Shown: positions 1-9,525, counted from the first letter of the stretch. The stretch: 64,000 nucleotides of DNA from Streptomyces sp. 11x1 (GCF_032598905.1 NZ_CP122458.1:9573001-9637000); one strand, 5' to 3'. Notes: a model not told the origin generated them from the sequence alone. Translations and numbers: made by a program.

Positions 1-726
1 GTGGGGACCAAAGCGGCCGCCGAGATCCTGGGCGTGCCGCCCACCCGGTTCACGCGCCTCGCGCGCCTGGGACTGGTCACACCGGTCAAGTTCTCTCTCA
101 ACCGCTACCGCGCCGTGCTCTGGCTCTATCCGTCGGCCGAACTGCGGCAGTTCGCGGCCGACGGGAGGAACGCCCCCTGGCTGACGGAGCGTGTCCCGGA
201 GGATCTCAGGCGCCGACTGGAAGCGGGACTGGACCTGCGCCCCCGGAACTGGCGTGGGCGCCACCTCGGAGCCCTGCTGAGGCAGGCGGACGACCCCTGG
301 AGCCGCGCGGCCGCCATGGCCTCCCTGCTCGACCCCGTCCAGGTCGCCGAGATCGTCCACGACCCCTACGAGCGCGCCCACCTGCATTTCCACCGGCCCG
401 TACGAGCCGAGCACGGGACGCCCGACTCGCCCGCCGCACGGATCACCGCGCGGATCATGACCGCGGACGACCCCGATGAGATCGCCTGGCTGCGGGCGGA
501 CCTCCAGCGGTCCCTCGGCGAGGCCCGGGCACACCGACTCGCCCCGAGGCCCCGCCGGAAGGTGCCGTGGTCGCCGGCCTGGGACGAGACACCCGGCGCG
601 GCGGCCCGACCCACAGCGCGGCCACCCCGGGGCCGACGACGCCCCGGGCACCACGCGCCCGGCGCCGGCACGGCTCCCGAAGGGCGACGCGGTCTGCTGG
701 GCTGGCTCCGCCGCAGACACCACTGA
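1..726 (+). CDS. DUF6397-like protein, 5' end cut by window
   Basis: Arginine-rich protein resembling the actinobacterial DUF6397 family; function unknown. The visible part has the conserved block with the stretches TRFTRLARLGL, FSLNRYRAVLWLY, LRPRNWRGRHLG and LLDPVQVAEIVHDPYERAH, followed by a low-complexity Pro/Arg/Gly tail ending in a tryptophan and a basic cluster. Family members, as I recall them, carry an additional N-terminal helix-turn-helix-like segment, so the GTG at base 1 is probably internal and the gene starts upstream of the window. It converges with the thioesterase gene, with only a few bases between the stops. Confidence 0.7.
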   Translation: MGTKAAAEILGVPPTRFTRLARLGLVTPVKFSLNRYRAVLWLYPSAELRQFAADGRNAPWLTERVPEDLRRRLEAGLDLRPRNWRGRHLGALLRQADDPWSRAAAMASLLDPVQVAEIVHDPYERAHLHFHRPVRAEHGTPDSPAARITARIMTADDPDEIAWLRADLQRSLGEARAHRLAPRPRRKVPWSPAWDETPGAAARPTARPPRGRRRPGHHAPGAGTAPEGRRGLLGWLRRRHH

Positions 727-734
727 CCCGCCGG

Positions 735-1610
735 TCACGCCTCGAGCTTGCGGAACAGTCCTTCCTGCACGACCGATACGAGCAGACGTCCCTCCAGGTC
801 GTAGATACGGCCGCGGGCCAGTCCGCGGCCGCCCACCGCGATCGGGGACTCCTGGTCGTACAGGAACCACTCGTCCGCGCGGAACGGCCGGTGGAACCAC
901 ATCGCGTGGTCCAGCGACGCCATGTCGAAGCCACGGGGTCCCCAGAGGGGCTCCACCGGAATGCGGACGGCGTCGAGAAGCGTCATGTCGCTGGCGTACG
1001 TCAGCGCGCACGTGTGCACGAGCGGGTCGTCGCCGAGGGGACCCACCGCGCGCATCCATACCGCGCTGCGCGGCTCGGCGTGCTCGACCTCCTCGGCCGT
1101 CCAGCGCAGCCGGTCGACATACCGGATGTCGAAGGGCTGCCGCCGGGCCATGCGCTCCAACTGCTCGGGAAGCGTGCCCAGATGCTCGCTGATCTCCTGC
1201 GTCACCGTCGGCAGCGACTCGGGGTCGGGCACCTTGCGGCCCGGCGGCAACTGGTGCTCGAAGCTCCCCTCTTCAGGCTTGTGAAAGGAAGCGGTCAGAT
1301 TGAAGATCGTGCGGCCCTGCTGCACGGCGGTGACCCGGCGCGTGGTGAACGACCGCCCGTCCCGCACCCGCTCCACCTGGTACACGATCGGCACCCCGGG
1401 ACGGCCGGGGCGCAGGAAGTACGCGTGCAATGAATGCACGGGCCGGTCGCCCTCGGTGGTGCGTCCGGCGGCGACCAGCGCCTGGCCGGCGACCTGCCCG
1501 CCGAAGACCCGCTGCAGGGACTCCTGCGGGCTGCGCCCGCGGAAGATGTTGACCTCGATCTGCTCCAGGTCGAGCAGGTCGACGAGCCGCTCGGCGGGGT
1601 TGGTCGTCAT
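735..1610 (-). CDS. tesB: Acyl-CoA thioesterase II (TesB family)
   Basis: 291-residue double-hotdog thioesterase that hydrolyses acyl-CoA to free acid and CoA. Family landmarks visible are IFRGRSPQESLQRVFGGQVAGQAL near the N terminus written here as separate blocks IFRGRSP and VFGGQVAGQAL, HSLHAYFLRPG, the Asp-bearing YASDMTLLD, the SLDHAMWFHRPFR block, and the C-terminal VVQEGLF whose Gln (about residue 282) is the expected third catalytic residue. ATG at 1610 was chosen over an upstream in-frame start because an AGGAG ribosome site lies just before it and the extra N terminus is unlike the family. It follows the helicase gene by 19 bases, so the two are likely co-transcribed. Confidence 0.92.
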   Translation of the reverse strand: MTTNPAERLVDLLDLEQIEVNIFRGRSPQESLQRVFGGQVAGQALVAAGRTTEGDRPVHSLHAYFLRPGRPGVPIVYQVERVRDGRSFTTRRVTAVQQGRTIFNLTASFHKPEEGSFEHQLPPGRKVPDPESLPTVTQEISEHLGTLPEQLERMARRQPFDIRYVDRLRWTAEEVEHAEPRSAVWMRAVGPLGDDPLVHTCALTYASDMTLLDAVRIPVEPLWGPRGFDMASLDHAMWFHRPFRADEWFLYDQESPIAVGGRGLARGRIYDLEGRLLVSVVQEGLFRKLEA

Positions 1611-1629
1611 GTGCTGGCCTCTCCTGTGC

Positions 1630-4143
1630 TCACAGCTGACCGACGTCGGTGACCTTGACGACTGCGCGTCCCTCGGCGTCGGAGGCCGCGAGATCGATCT
1701 CCGCGCTGATCCCCCAGTCATGATCGCCGTTCGGGTCGGCGAAGGTCTGCCGGACCCGCCACAGCCCGTTCTGCGGCTCCTCCTCGATCATCAACAGCCG
1801 CGGGCCACGGGCATCGGGACCGGTGCCGAGTTCCTCGTACTCGTCCCAGTACTTGTCCATCGCCTCGCCCCACCGCTCGGCGTCCCAGCCGGCCTCGGCG
1901 TCCATCTCGCCCAACTCGTCCACCTGGTCGAGCGCGGCCAGTTCGACGCGACGGAACATGGCGTTGCGGACGAGCACCCGGAAGGCACGCGCGTTGGAGG
2001 TGACCGGCTTGACCTGGTCGGCCCGCTCCTGGGCCTCCTCGGCCGTCATCTCCTCGGGGTTGGCCAGCTGCTCCCACTCGTCGAGGAGACTGGAGTCGAC
2101 CTGGCGCACCATCTCTCCGAGCCAGGCGATCAGATCCTCCAGATCGTCGGACTTCAGATCGTCGGGGACGGTGTGGTCGAGTGCCTTGTAGGCGCCGGCG
2201 AGGTAGCGCAGCACGATGCCCTCGGTGCGGGCCAGTTCGTAGTGGGACACCAACTCCGTGAAGGACATGGCCCGTTCGTACATGTCACGGATCACGGACT
2301 TCGGCGACAGTGGATGGTCGCCGACCCAGGGGTGGCTCTTGCGGTAGGTGTTGTACGCGTGGAAGAGCAGCTCCTCCAGCGGCTTGGGGTAGCTGACGTC
2401 CTGCAGCCGCTCCATGCGCTCCTCGTACTCGACGCCGTCGGCCTTCATCGCGGCCACGGCCTCGCCGCGCGCCTTGTTCTGCTGGGCGGCGAGGATCTGC
2501 CGCGGGTCGTCCAGCGTCGACTCGACGACAGACACCATGTCGAGGGCGTACGAAGGGGATTCGGGGTCCAGAAGTTCGAACGCGGCCAGCGCGAAGGTGG
2601 ACAGCGGCTGGTTGAGCGCGAAGTCCTGCTGGAGATCGACCGTCAGCCGGACGATACGGCCCTCGGCGTCCGGCTGGTCGAGCTTCTCGACGATGCCGCC
2701 GTCGAGGAGCGAGCGGTAGATCGCGATCGCACGGCGGATGTGCCGCAACTGCTGCTTGCGGGGCTCATGGTTGTCCTCCAGCAGATGGCGCATCGCCTCG
2801 AAGGCATTGCCCGGCCGCGCGATCACCGACAGCAGCATGGTGTGAGTGACACGGAAGCGGGAGGTCAGCGGTTCCGGATCGGAGGCGATGAGCTTCTCGA
2901 AGGTGTTGTCGGTCCAGCCGACGAACCCCTCGGGAGCCTTCTTGCGGACCACCTTGCGACGCTTCTTCGGATCGTCGCCGGCCTTGGCGAGGGCCTTCTC
3001 GTTCTCGATGACGTGCTCGGGCGCCTGCGCCACCACGAAGCCCGCCGTGTCGAAGCCCGCCCGGCCCGCGCGGCCCGCGATCTGGTGGAACTCACGGGCC
3101 CGCAGGGTCCGCACACGATTGCCGTCGTACTTGGTGAGGGCGGTGAACAACACGGTGCGGATGGGGACGTTGACGCCGACACCGAGCGTGTCCGTGCCGC
3201 AGATGACCTTCAGCAGACCGGCCTGGGCGAGCTTCTCCACCAGGCGTCGGTACTTGGGCAGCATGCCGGCGTGGTGGACGCCGATGCCGTGCCGCACGTA
3301 ACGGGAGAGGTTGCGGCCGAACTTGGTGGTGAAGCGGAAGCTGCCGATCAGCTCGGCGATCTGGTCCTTCTCCTCCCGCGTGCACATGTTGATGCTCATC
3401 AGCGCCTGCGCCCGTTCAACGGCCTGCGCCTGCGTGAAGTGCACGATGTAGACCGGAGCCTGCCGGGTGGCGAGCAGCTCGGTGAGCGTCTCCGTCAGCG
3501 GGGTCAGGACGTACTCGTAGGACAGGGGCACCGGACGCGTCGCCGAGCGGACCACGGCGGTCGGGCGACCGGTGCGCCGGGTGAGGTCCTTTTCGAACAT
3601 CGAGACGTCGCCGAGGGTCGCCGACATCAGGATGAACTGGGCCTGCGGCAGCTCGAGGATCGGGATCTGCCAGGCCCAGCCCCGATCGCCCTCCGCGTAG
3701 AAGTGGAACTCGTCCATCACGACCTGGCCGACGTCGGCGTGCTTGCCGTCGCGCAGCGCGATCGAGGCCAGCACCTCGGCGGTGCAGCAGATGACGGGGG
3801 CGTCGGCGTTCACGGAGGCGTCGCCGGTGAGCATGCCGACGTTCTCGGTACCGAAGATCTTGCACAGCTCGAAGAACTTCTCCGAGACGAGCGCCTTGAT
3901 CGGAGCCGTGTAGAAGGTGACCTCGTCGCGGGCGAGCGCCGCGAAGTGGGCACCCGCCGCGATCATGCTCTTGCCGGAGCCGGTGGGCGTCGACACGATC
4001 ACGTTCGCGCCGGAGACCACCTCGATGAGCGCCTCCTCCTGGTGCGGATAGAGGGTGAGACCGCGTTCCTGGGCCCACGACTCGAAGGCTTCGTAGAGGG
4101 CGTCGGGGTCGGCGGTCCGCGGCAGCTGATCGATGAGGGTCAC
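1630..4143 (-). CDS. Ski2-like DEAD/DEAH helicase with C-terminal DUF3516
   Basis: 837-residue superfamily 2 helicase, presumably acting on RNA. Walker A STPTGSGKS lies at residues 51-59, the DEFH Walker B box at 144-147 and SAT motif III at 174-176. The second RecA domain shows GIGVHHAGMLPKYRR and the motif VI block QIAGRAGRAGFDT. The C-terminal third matches the DUF3516 extension of actinobacterial relatives. The open frame extends upstream of 4143, but family similarity begins at VTLIDQLPRTADPD, so GTG at 4143 is the likely start. First gene of an operon with the thioesterase; divergent from the membrane protein at 4310. The substrate is not evident. Confidence 0.92.
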   Translation of the reverse strand: MTLIDQLPRTADPDALYEAFESWAQERGLTLYPHQEEALIEVVSGANVIVSTPTGSGKSMIAAGAHFAALARDEVTFYTAPIKALVSEKFFELCKIFGTENVGMLTGDASVNADAPVICCTAEVLASIALRDGKHADVGQVVMDEFHFYAEGDRGWAWQIPILELPQAQFILMSATLGDVSMFEKDLTRRTGRPTAVVRSATRPVPLSYEYVLTPLTETLTELLATRQAPVYIVHFTQAQAVERAQALMSINMCTREEKDQIAELIGSFRFTTKFGRNLSRYVRHGIGVHHAGMLPKYRRLVEKLAQAGLLKVICGTDTLGVGVNVPIRTVLFTALTKYDGNRVRTLRAREFHQIAGRAGRAGFDTAGFVVAQAPEHVIENEKALAKAGDDPKKRRKVVRKKAPEGFVGWTDNTFEKLIASDPEPLTSRFRVTHTMLLSVIARPGNAFEAMRHLLEDNHEPRKQQLRHIRRAIAIYRSLLDGGIVEKLDQPDAEGRIVRLTVDLQQDFALNQPLSTFALAAFELLDPESPSYALDMVSVVESTLDDPRQILAAQQNKARGEAVAAMKADGVEYEERMERLQDVSYPKPLEELLFHAYNTYRKSHPWVGDHPLSPKSVIRDMYERAMSFTELVSHYELARTEGIVLRYLAGAYKALDHTVPDDLKSDDLEDLIAWLGEMVRQVDSSLLDEWEQLANPEEMTAEEAQERADQVKPVTSNARAFRVLVRNAMFRRVELAALDQVDELGEMDAEAGWDAERWGEAMDKYWDEYEELGTGPDARGPRLLMIEEEPQNGLWRVRQTFADPNGDHDWGISAEIDLAASDAEGRAVVKVTDVGQL

Positions 4144-4241
4144 GCCCCCATCTTGCCTGCCCGCGGACCCGATGGGGGAATCGGCTGCCGGACCGAAGAT
4201 CGCGAACGCTACGCTGTGGCGCCGACGGAACGTCAGCACAC

Positions 4242-4284
4242 CTGGACAACTGGACAGCGGCACAAGGCGCCTGGACAGCGGCAC
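4242..4284 (+). repeat. Short CTGGACA repeats in divergent promoter region
   Basis: CTGGACA occurs at 4242, 4250 and 4271; the last two are part of an exact 14-base direct repeat (CTGGACAGCGGCAC at 4250-4263 and 4271-4284, 21 bases apart). They lie between the divergent helicase and membrane-protein genes, 26 bases upstream of the latter's start. They could be regulator half-sites or a chance duplication. Confidence 0.4.
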
Positions 4285-4309
4285 GAACAGAACGGGACGG
4301 GGCACGGCC

Positions 4310-5104
4310 ATGATGGGACCAGCACACTCACTGTCGGGAGCCGCCGCCTGGCTCGGCGTGGGAGCCGCGGCGGCCGCCACCGGGCACACGATGCCCTGGC
4401 CGGTGCTCCTGGTCGGTGCGCTGATCTGCGCGGGTGCCGCGCTCGCCCCCGACCTGGACCACAAGGCGGCGACGATCTCCCGTTCCTTCGGTCCGCTGTC
4501 ACGCTGGGTGTGCGAGATCGTCGACAAGCTGTCCTACGCCGTCTACAAGGCGACGAAGAAGCAGGGCGACCCGCGTCGCTCGGGTGGGCACCGCACGCTC
4601 ACGCACACCTGGCTGTGGGCAGCGCTGCTCGGCGCCGGTGCCTCCGTCGCCGCCATCACCGGGGGGCGCTGGGCGGTGCTTGCCATTCTCTTCGTGCACC
4701 TGGTCCTGGCCATCGAGGGCCTGCTGTGGCGGGCGGCCCGGGGTTCGAGCAGCGATGTGCTGGTGTGGCTGCTGGCGGCGACGAGCGCCTGGATCCTCGC
4801 CGGGGTCCTGGACAAGCCGGGCAACGGGGCCGACTGGCTGTTCACACAGCCGGGCCAGGAGTATCTGTGGCTCGGGCTGCCGATCGTGCTGGGGGCGCTG
4901 GTGCACGACATCGGGGACTCGCTGACCGTCTCGGGTTGCCCGATCCTGTGGCCGATACCGATCGGGCGCAAGCGCTGGTACCCCGTGGGCCCGCCGAAGG
5001 CGATGCGGTTCCGGGCCGGCAGCTGGGTCGAGCTGAGGGTGCTGATGCCGGTGTTCATGGTGCTCGGGGGAGTGGGCGCGGCGGCGGCGCTGAACGTCAT
5101 CTGA
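4310..5104 (+). CDS. YdjM-like membrane protein (DUF457-type metal-dependent hydrolase family)
   Basis: 264-residue polytopic membrane protein. After a hydrophobic N-terminal segment it has the family's first metal-ligand block APDLDHK, then RSGGHRTLTHTWLW (His-rich GGHRTLTH) and a later VHDIGDSLTVSGCP block, which together match the YdjM/LexA-regulated putative membrane hydrolase family. The conserved His and Asp residues are all present. Two tandem ATG codons (4310 and 4313) could start it; the first is reported. Enzymatic activity of the family is poorly established, so the hydrolase label is by family only. Confidence 0.85.
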   Translation: MMGPAHSLSGAAAWLGVGAAAAATGHTMPWPVLLVGALICAGAALAPDLDHKAATISRSFGPLSRWVCEIVDKLSYAVYKATKKQGDPRRSGGHRTLTHTWLWAALLGAGASVAAITGGRWAVLAILFVHLVLAIEGLLWRAARGSSSDVLVWLLAATSAWILAGVLDKPGNGADWLFTQPGQEYLWLGLPIVLGALVHDIGDSLTVSGCPILWPIPIGRKRWYPVGPPKAMRFRAGSWVELRVLMPVFMVLGGVGAAAALNVI

Positions 5105-5169
5105 CCGGGCGCGGGCACTCCCGCCGACGCTACGGCCGCCCAGCCCTGGGTGACGTGCTCGCGCGGTGG

Positions 5170-5640
5170 TCAGCCCGGCAGGGAGTCCTCGTCCACGATG
5201 TGCATGGCGGCCTCCTCGGCGGAGGCGGCAGCTCCGTCGATTCCCACGTCGGTGGCGATCAACCTGCTCTCCTCGTCCTCGTGCGCGCCCTCGTCGGGGG
5301 CGACCAGACGGCCGGAGCGAAGGTCGCCCACCTCGTTGTCCAGCGGCTCGCCGTCGGTGTCCTGGGTGTCGCCGATGCCGTCCCCGTCGGGGTAGGCGAT
5401 GTCCGGGAGCTCTTCGGCGAGGCGCTGCTCCAGCGTCTCCCCGCGCAGTCGCTCCGCCGCCGTGACACCGGTGTGCTCCACCGCCCATGGCCGCTCCGGT
5501 GGGGACCAGCCCCGGTCGAGGGGGTCGGCCACACCGTCGGCGACCAGGGTGTCCTCGGCGTCCAGCAGCCCCGCGTCGTCCTGGATCTCGGATCCGTCTG
5601 GCTGGTAGACGTCGTCTCCCCATCCGCCGGCTCTGTCCAC
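5170..5640 (-). CDS. DUF5709 acidic protein
   Basis: 156-residue strongly acidic, soluble protein of the actinobacterial DUF5709 family, function unknown. Landmarks are DDVYQPDGSEIQDDAGLLD near the N terminus, DPLDRGWSPPERPWAVE, the central LAEELPDI with Asp-Gly rich stretch, and the C-terminal DEGAHEDEE and TDVGIDGAAASAEEAAMH blocks. GTG at 5640 has a GGAGG ribosome site about eight bases upstream; the frame stays open further upstream but that part is basic and family-unlike. It lies 228 bases downstream of the ABC exporter operon on the same strand and may have its own promoter in that gap. Confidence 0.88.
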   Translation of the reverse strand: MDRAGGWGDDVYQPDGSEIQDDAGLLDAEDTLVADGVADPLDRGWSPPERPWAVEHTGVTAAERLRGETLEQRLAEELPDIAYPDGDGIGDTQDTDGEPLDNEVGDLRSGRLVAPDEGAHEDEESRLIATDVGIDGAAASAEEAAMHIVDEDSLPG

Positions 5641-5868
5641 GGGTACCTCCAGTGGTGGGGCGGGCCCGGTGCCACCGTCCGGCGACGGTGGGCGCACGGG
5701 CCGCTGGGCCACGGCCCGAACCCCGCGAACCGGGCGGTTCACGGGCGTCCCCCGAATCAGTGCCCACCACCAGCCTTCCACTCGCGTTCGGCACCGCGCA
5801 ACGGCAGGGCGACGGCAGCCGTCGGACCCCGCCGGAGTCGGCCCCCGCTGCCGGGGCCCGCGCATCGG

Positions 5869-7650
5869 TCAGCCGTGCCACGACCTCCACAGCGCGGCGT
5901 ACGCGCCGTCCGCGGCGACGAGCTGGTCGTGGCTGCCCAGCTCGCTGATGCGGCCGTTCTCGACGACGGCGATGACGTCGGCGTCGTGGGCGGTGTGCAG
6001 GCGGTGGGCGATGGCGACGACGGTACGGCCGTCGAGGACGCGGGCGAGCGAGCGTTCCAGGTGGCGGGCCGCCCGCGGGTCGAGGAGCGAGGTCGCCTCG
6101 TCCAGGACCAGCGTGTGCGGGTCGGCGAGGACCAGCCGGGCCAGCGCGATCTGCTGGGCCTGCGCCGGGGTGAGCGTGAACCCGCCGGAACCGACCTCGG
6201 TGTCCAGTCCCTCGTCCAGCGCCCGCGCCCAGGCGTCGGCGTCGACCGCGCCCAGCGCCGCCCACAGCTCGGCGTCCCCGGCGCCCGTGCGGGCCAGGAG
6301 CAGGTTGTCGCGGAGGGAGCCGACGAACACGTGGTGCTCCTGGTTGACCAGGGCGACGTGGGAGCGGACGTCCTCGGCGGGCATCCGGGACAGCTCGGCA
6401 CCGCCGAGGGTGACACGGCCGTCGCGGGGCGCGTAGATCCCCGCGAGCAGTCGGCCCAGGGTCGACTTGCCCGCGCCGGACGGGCCGACGAGGGCGAGCC
6501 GGGTGCCGGGCGCGACCTCCAGGGAGACCTTGCGCAGGACGTCGACGCCTTCGCGGTATCCGAAGCGCACCCGGTCGGCGTGGACATGTCGCCCCTCGGG
6601 GGTCACGGCCGGGTCGCCCGCGTCGGGCTCGATGTCCCGTACCCCGACCAGGCGGGCCAGCGACACCTCGGCGACCTGCAGCTCGTCGTACCAGCGGAGG
6701 ATCAGGTTGATCGGGTCGACGAGCATCTGGGCGATGAGCGCGCCCGTGGTCAGCTGCCCGAGGCCGATCCAGCCCTGGAGGACGAACACCCCGCCGATGA
6801 TCAGGACGGACCCGAGGACCGTGGTGTGCGTGAAATTGATGACGGGGAAGAGCACCGACCGCAGCCACAGGGTGTACCGCTCCCAGGCGGTCCATTCGCG
6901 GACCCGCTGGTCGGAGAGGTCGATGCGGCGGGTGCCGAGGCGGTGGGCCTCGACGGTGCGCCCGGCGTCCACCGTCTCCGCGAGGACGGCGGCGACGGCG
7001 GCGTACCCGGCGGACTCCGAGCGGTAGGCGGAAGGGGCACGCTTGAAGTACCAGCGGCAGCCGACGACCAGCACGGGCAGGGCCAGCAGGACGGCGAGGG
7101 CCAGCGGGGGCGCGGTCACGGCGAGGCCGCCGACGAGCAGGACGACCCACACCACCCCGATGGCCAGCTGGGGCACCGCCTCGCGCATGGCGTTGGCCAG
7201 CCGGTCGATGTCCGTGGTGATGCGGGAGAGCAGGTCACCCGTGCCGGCGCGTTCCAGGACACCCGGCGGCAGGCCGACCGACCGGACGAGGAAGTCCTCG
7301 CGCAGGTCGGCCAGCATCCGCTCGCCGAGCATGGCGCCGCGCAGCCGTACCTCCCGTACGAAGACGGCCTGGACGACGAGGGCGACGACGAACACCGCCG
7401 CGGTGACTTCCAGATGGAGTTCACGCGCCCCGTCGGAGACCCGCTCGACGAGTGCGCCGAGCAGGTAGGGGCCCGCCATCGAGGCCACGACCGCGACCGT
7501 GTTGACGGTGATGAGCAGGACGAAGGCCCGGCGGTGCCGGCGGAACAGTTCTGCCACGTAGGCGCGTACGGTCGCGGGGGCGCCGACGGGCAGGGTGTTC
7601 GCCGTCGTCGGGGCGGCCGGGTCGTAGGCCGGGGGCGCCACGCCGATCAT
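5869..7650 (-). CDS. ABC exporter half-transporter, subunit with intact Walker A
   Basis: 593-residue fused permease-ATPase of the heterodimeric exporter type. Six hydrophobic helices occupy roughly residues 45-330. The ATPase domain has an intact Walker A (GPSGAGKS), Walker B with catalytic Glu (LVLDEATS) and a switch His (AIAHRLH), but its signature motif reads LTPAQAQQ instead of LSGGQ. Its ATG overlaps the stop of the partner gene (ATGA), so the two subunits are translationally coupled. The canonical ATP site of the dimer would use this subunit's Walker A with the partner's LSGGQ. The substrate cannot be inferred; drugs, lipids or peptides are all known for the family. Confidence 0.93.
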   Translation of the reverse strand: MIGVAPPAYDPAAPTTANTLPVGAPATVRAYVAELFRRHRRAFVLLITVNTVAVVASMAGPYLLGALVERVSDGARELHLEVTAAVFVVALVVQAVFVREVRLRGAMLGERMLADLREDFLVRSVGLPPGVLERAGTGDLLSRITTDIDRLANAMREAVPQLAIGVVWVVLLVGGLAVTAPPLALAVLLALPVLVVGCRWYFKRAPSAYRSESAGYAAVAAVLAETVDAGRTVEAHRLGTRRIDLSDQRVREWTAWERYTLWLRSVLFPVINFTHTTVLGSVLIIGGVFVLQGWIGLGQLTTGALIAQMLVDPINLILRWYDELQVAEVSLARLVGVRDIEPDAGDPAVTPEGRHVHADRVRFGYREGVDVLRKVSLEVAPGTRLALVGPSGAGKSTLGRLLAGIYAPRDGRVTLGGAELSRMPAEDVRSHVALVNQEHHVFVGSLRDNLLLARTGAGDAELWAALGAVDADAWARALDEGLDTEVGSGGFTLTPAQAQQIALARLVLADPHTLVLDEATSLLDPRAARHLERSLARVLDGRTVVAIAHRLHTAHDADVIAVVENGRISELGSHDQLVAADGAYAALWRSWHG

Positions 7651-9503
7651 GCGGTCTCCTCGATGTCTTCCAGTTCGTCCAGCACTTCGCTGAGAGCGGT
7701 CCTGCGGTTCTGCGGCCGTGCGGTGAAGGCGGTTTTCTCGCCGTTCTTCTCGCGGGTCTCCTCGCGGGTCTCCTCGTCGGTCTCGCGGGTGACGACGGCC
7801 CGGTACCGGGGTTCCTTGTGGATCAGGTCGCGGTGCAGGCCGACTGCCGCCACCTCGCCGTCATGGACGAGGACGACGCGGTCGGCGAGGTCGAGCAGGA
7901 GGGGCGAGGAGGTCAACACGATCGTCGTGCCGCCCGCCCGCAGCGAGTGGACGCCGGCGGCGATCCTCGCCTCGGTGTGCGAGTCGACGGCGGAGGTCGG
8001 CTCGTCGAGGACCAGCACGTTCGGGTCCGTGATCAGGGAGCGGGCCAGGGCAAGTCGCTGGCGCTGGCCGCCGGACAGGGACCGTCCGCGCTCGGTGATC
8101 CGCGCGTCCAGCGGGTCCTCGGCGCCCAGTGACCCCTGGACCAGGGCTTCCAGCACGTCACCGCACTGGGCGGCGGTCAGCGCCTCCTCGGCGGTGACGT
8201 GGCCCGAGGCGGGGACGTCGAGGAGTTCGCGGAGAGTGCCGGAGAGCAGCACCGGGTCCTTGTCCTGGACGAGGACGGCCGTGCGGGCGGAGTCGAGGGG
8301 CAGTTCGTCGAGCGGTACACCGTCGAGGAGCACGGAGGTGCCCTCCTCGGGGGCGTGGCCGCCCAGCCGTTCCGCCAGTCGTCCGGCCGCGTCGGGGTCA
8401 CCGCACACCACCGCCGTGAGACACCCGGCGGGCGCGAGCAGCCCGGTGGCCGGGTCGTACAGGTCCCCGGTGGGCACCGTGGCCTCGCGGGACCCCTCGG
8501 TGTCCGTGCTCCGCTCCAGCGACAGCACCCCGGCCGCCCGTTTCGCGGACGGACGGGAGAAGGAGTACGCCATCGCGATCTCCTCGAAGTGTCTGAGCGG
8601 ATACGTCAGCAGCATGACCGCGCTGTACACGGTGACCAGTTCGCCGACCGTGATCCGGCCCTCACGGGCGAGACCCACGCCGTGCCAGACGACCGCGATC
8701 ATCAGCAGCCCTGGCAGCAGCACCTGGATGCCTGAGATGAGGGCCCACATACGGGCGCTGCGAACGGCGGCGTGCCGGACCTCCTGGGAGGCGCTGCGGT
8801 AGCGGTCCAGGAAGAGCTCCTCGCCGCCGATGCCGCGCAGCACGCGCAGGCCCGCGACGGTGTCGGAGGCCAGCTCGGTGGCACGGCCCGCCTTCTCGCG
8901 CTGGAAGTCGGCGCGGCGGGTCGCGCGGGGCAGCAGCGGAAGCACGGCCAGGGCGAGGACGGGCACTCCCACGGCGACGACGACGCCCAGGGCGGGCTGG
9001 TACACGACCAGGCCGACGCAGACCAGCACCACGGTGAGCGCGGCGGCGGTGAAGCGGGAGACGGCTTCGACGAACCAGCCGATCTTCTCGACGTCGCCGG
9101 TGGAGACCGCGACCACCTCTCCGGCCGCGACCCGGCGGGTCAGCGCCGAGCCGAGCTGGGCCGTCTTGCGGGCCAGCAACTGCTGGACGCGGGCGGCGGC
9201 CGTGATCCAGTTGGTGACCGCCGACCGGTGCAGGAAGGTGTCGCCCAGCGCGATGGTGAACCCGCATGCCAGCAGCACCACGCCCGCGAGGGCGAGTCGG
9301 GAGCCGGAGCGGTCGACGACGGCCTGGACGGCGAAGCCGACGCAGAACGGAAGTCCGGCCACGGAGGTGAAGTGCAACAACCCCCACGCCAGCGCCTTGA
9401 ACTGTCCGCCCAGTTGATTCCGGCCGAGCCACCACAGGAATCGTGGGCCCGAGCGAGCGTCCGGTACGCCCGGGTCTTGGTACGGAAGGTCTTGAATCTG
9501 CAT
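7647..9503 (-). CDS. ABC exporter half-transporter, subunit with degenerate ATP site
   Basis: 618-residue permease-ATPase partner. It has an intact signature (LSGGQRQRLALARSL) and Walker B with Glu (VLVLDEPTS), but the Walker A region reads VVCGDPDAAGRL with no GK[ST], and the switch-His position reads VLTSSPLL. Those losses place it on the non-hydrolysing half of an asymmetric exporter. The start at ATG 9503 gives the normal short N terminus (MQIQDLPYQDPG); the much longer open frame upstream is not family-like. A charged Glu/Thr/Arg-rich C-terminal tail (repeats of EETRE) follows the ATPase. First gene of the exporter operon, divergent from the lipoprotein gene. Confidence 0.93.
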   Translation of the reverse strand: MQIQDLPYQDPGVPDARSGPRFLWWLGRNQLGGQFKALAWGLLHFTSVAGLPFCVGFAVQAVVDRSGSRLALAGVVLLACGFTIALGDTFLHRSAVTNWITAAARVQQLLARKTAQLGSALTRRVAAGEVVAVSTGDVEKIGWFVEAVSRFTAAALTVVLVCVGLVVYQPALGVVVAVGVPVLALAVLPLLPRATRRADFQREKAGRATELASDTVAGLRVLRGIGGEELFLDRYRSASQEVRHAAVRSARMWALISGIQVLLPGLLMIAVVWHGVGLAREGRITVGELVTVYSAVMLLTYPLRHFEEIAMAYSFSRPSAKRAAGVLSLERSTDTEGSREATVPTGDLYDPATGLLAPAGCLTAVVCGDPDAAGRLAERLGGHAPEEGTSVLLDGVPLDELPLDSARTAVLVQDKDPVLLSGTLRELLDVPASGHVTAEEALTAAQCGDVLEALVQGSLGAEDPLDARITERGRSLSGGQRQRLALARSLITDPNVLVLDEPTSAVDSHTEARIAAGVHSLRAGGTTIVLTSSPLLLDLADRVVLVHDGEVAAVGLHRDLIHKEPRYRAVVTRETDEETREETREKNGEKTAFTARPQNRRTALSEVLDELEDIEETA

Positions 9504-9525
9504 GACGTCCCAGAGGCTCGAGTCA

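Noticed and set aside
4499..7150. A very long - strand open frame across the YdjM-like and ABC genes
   Set aside because: Arg/Pro/Gly-rich composition and no family match; the real genes in other frames explain the DNA.
1300..8802. A 2500-codon open frame on the + strand
   Set aside because: It is the antisense of the thioesterase, helicase, DUF5709 and ABC genes; high GC gives long spurious frames, and no domain is recognisable in it.
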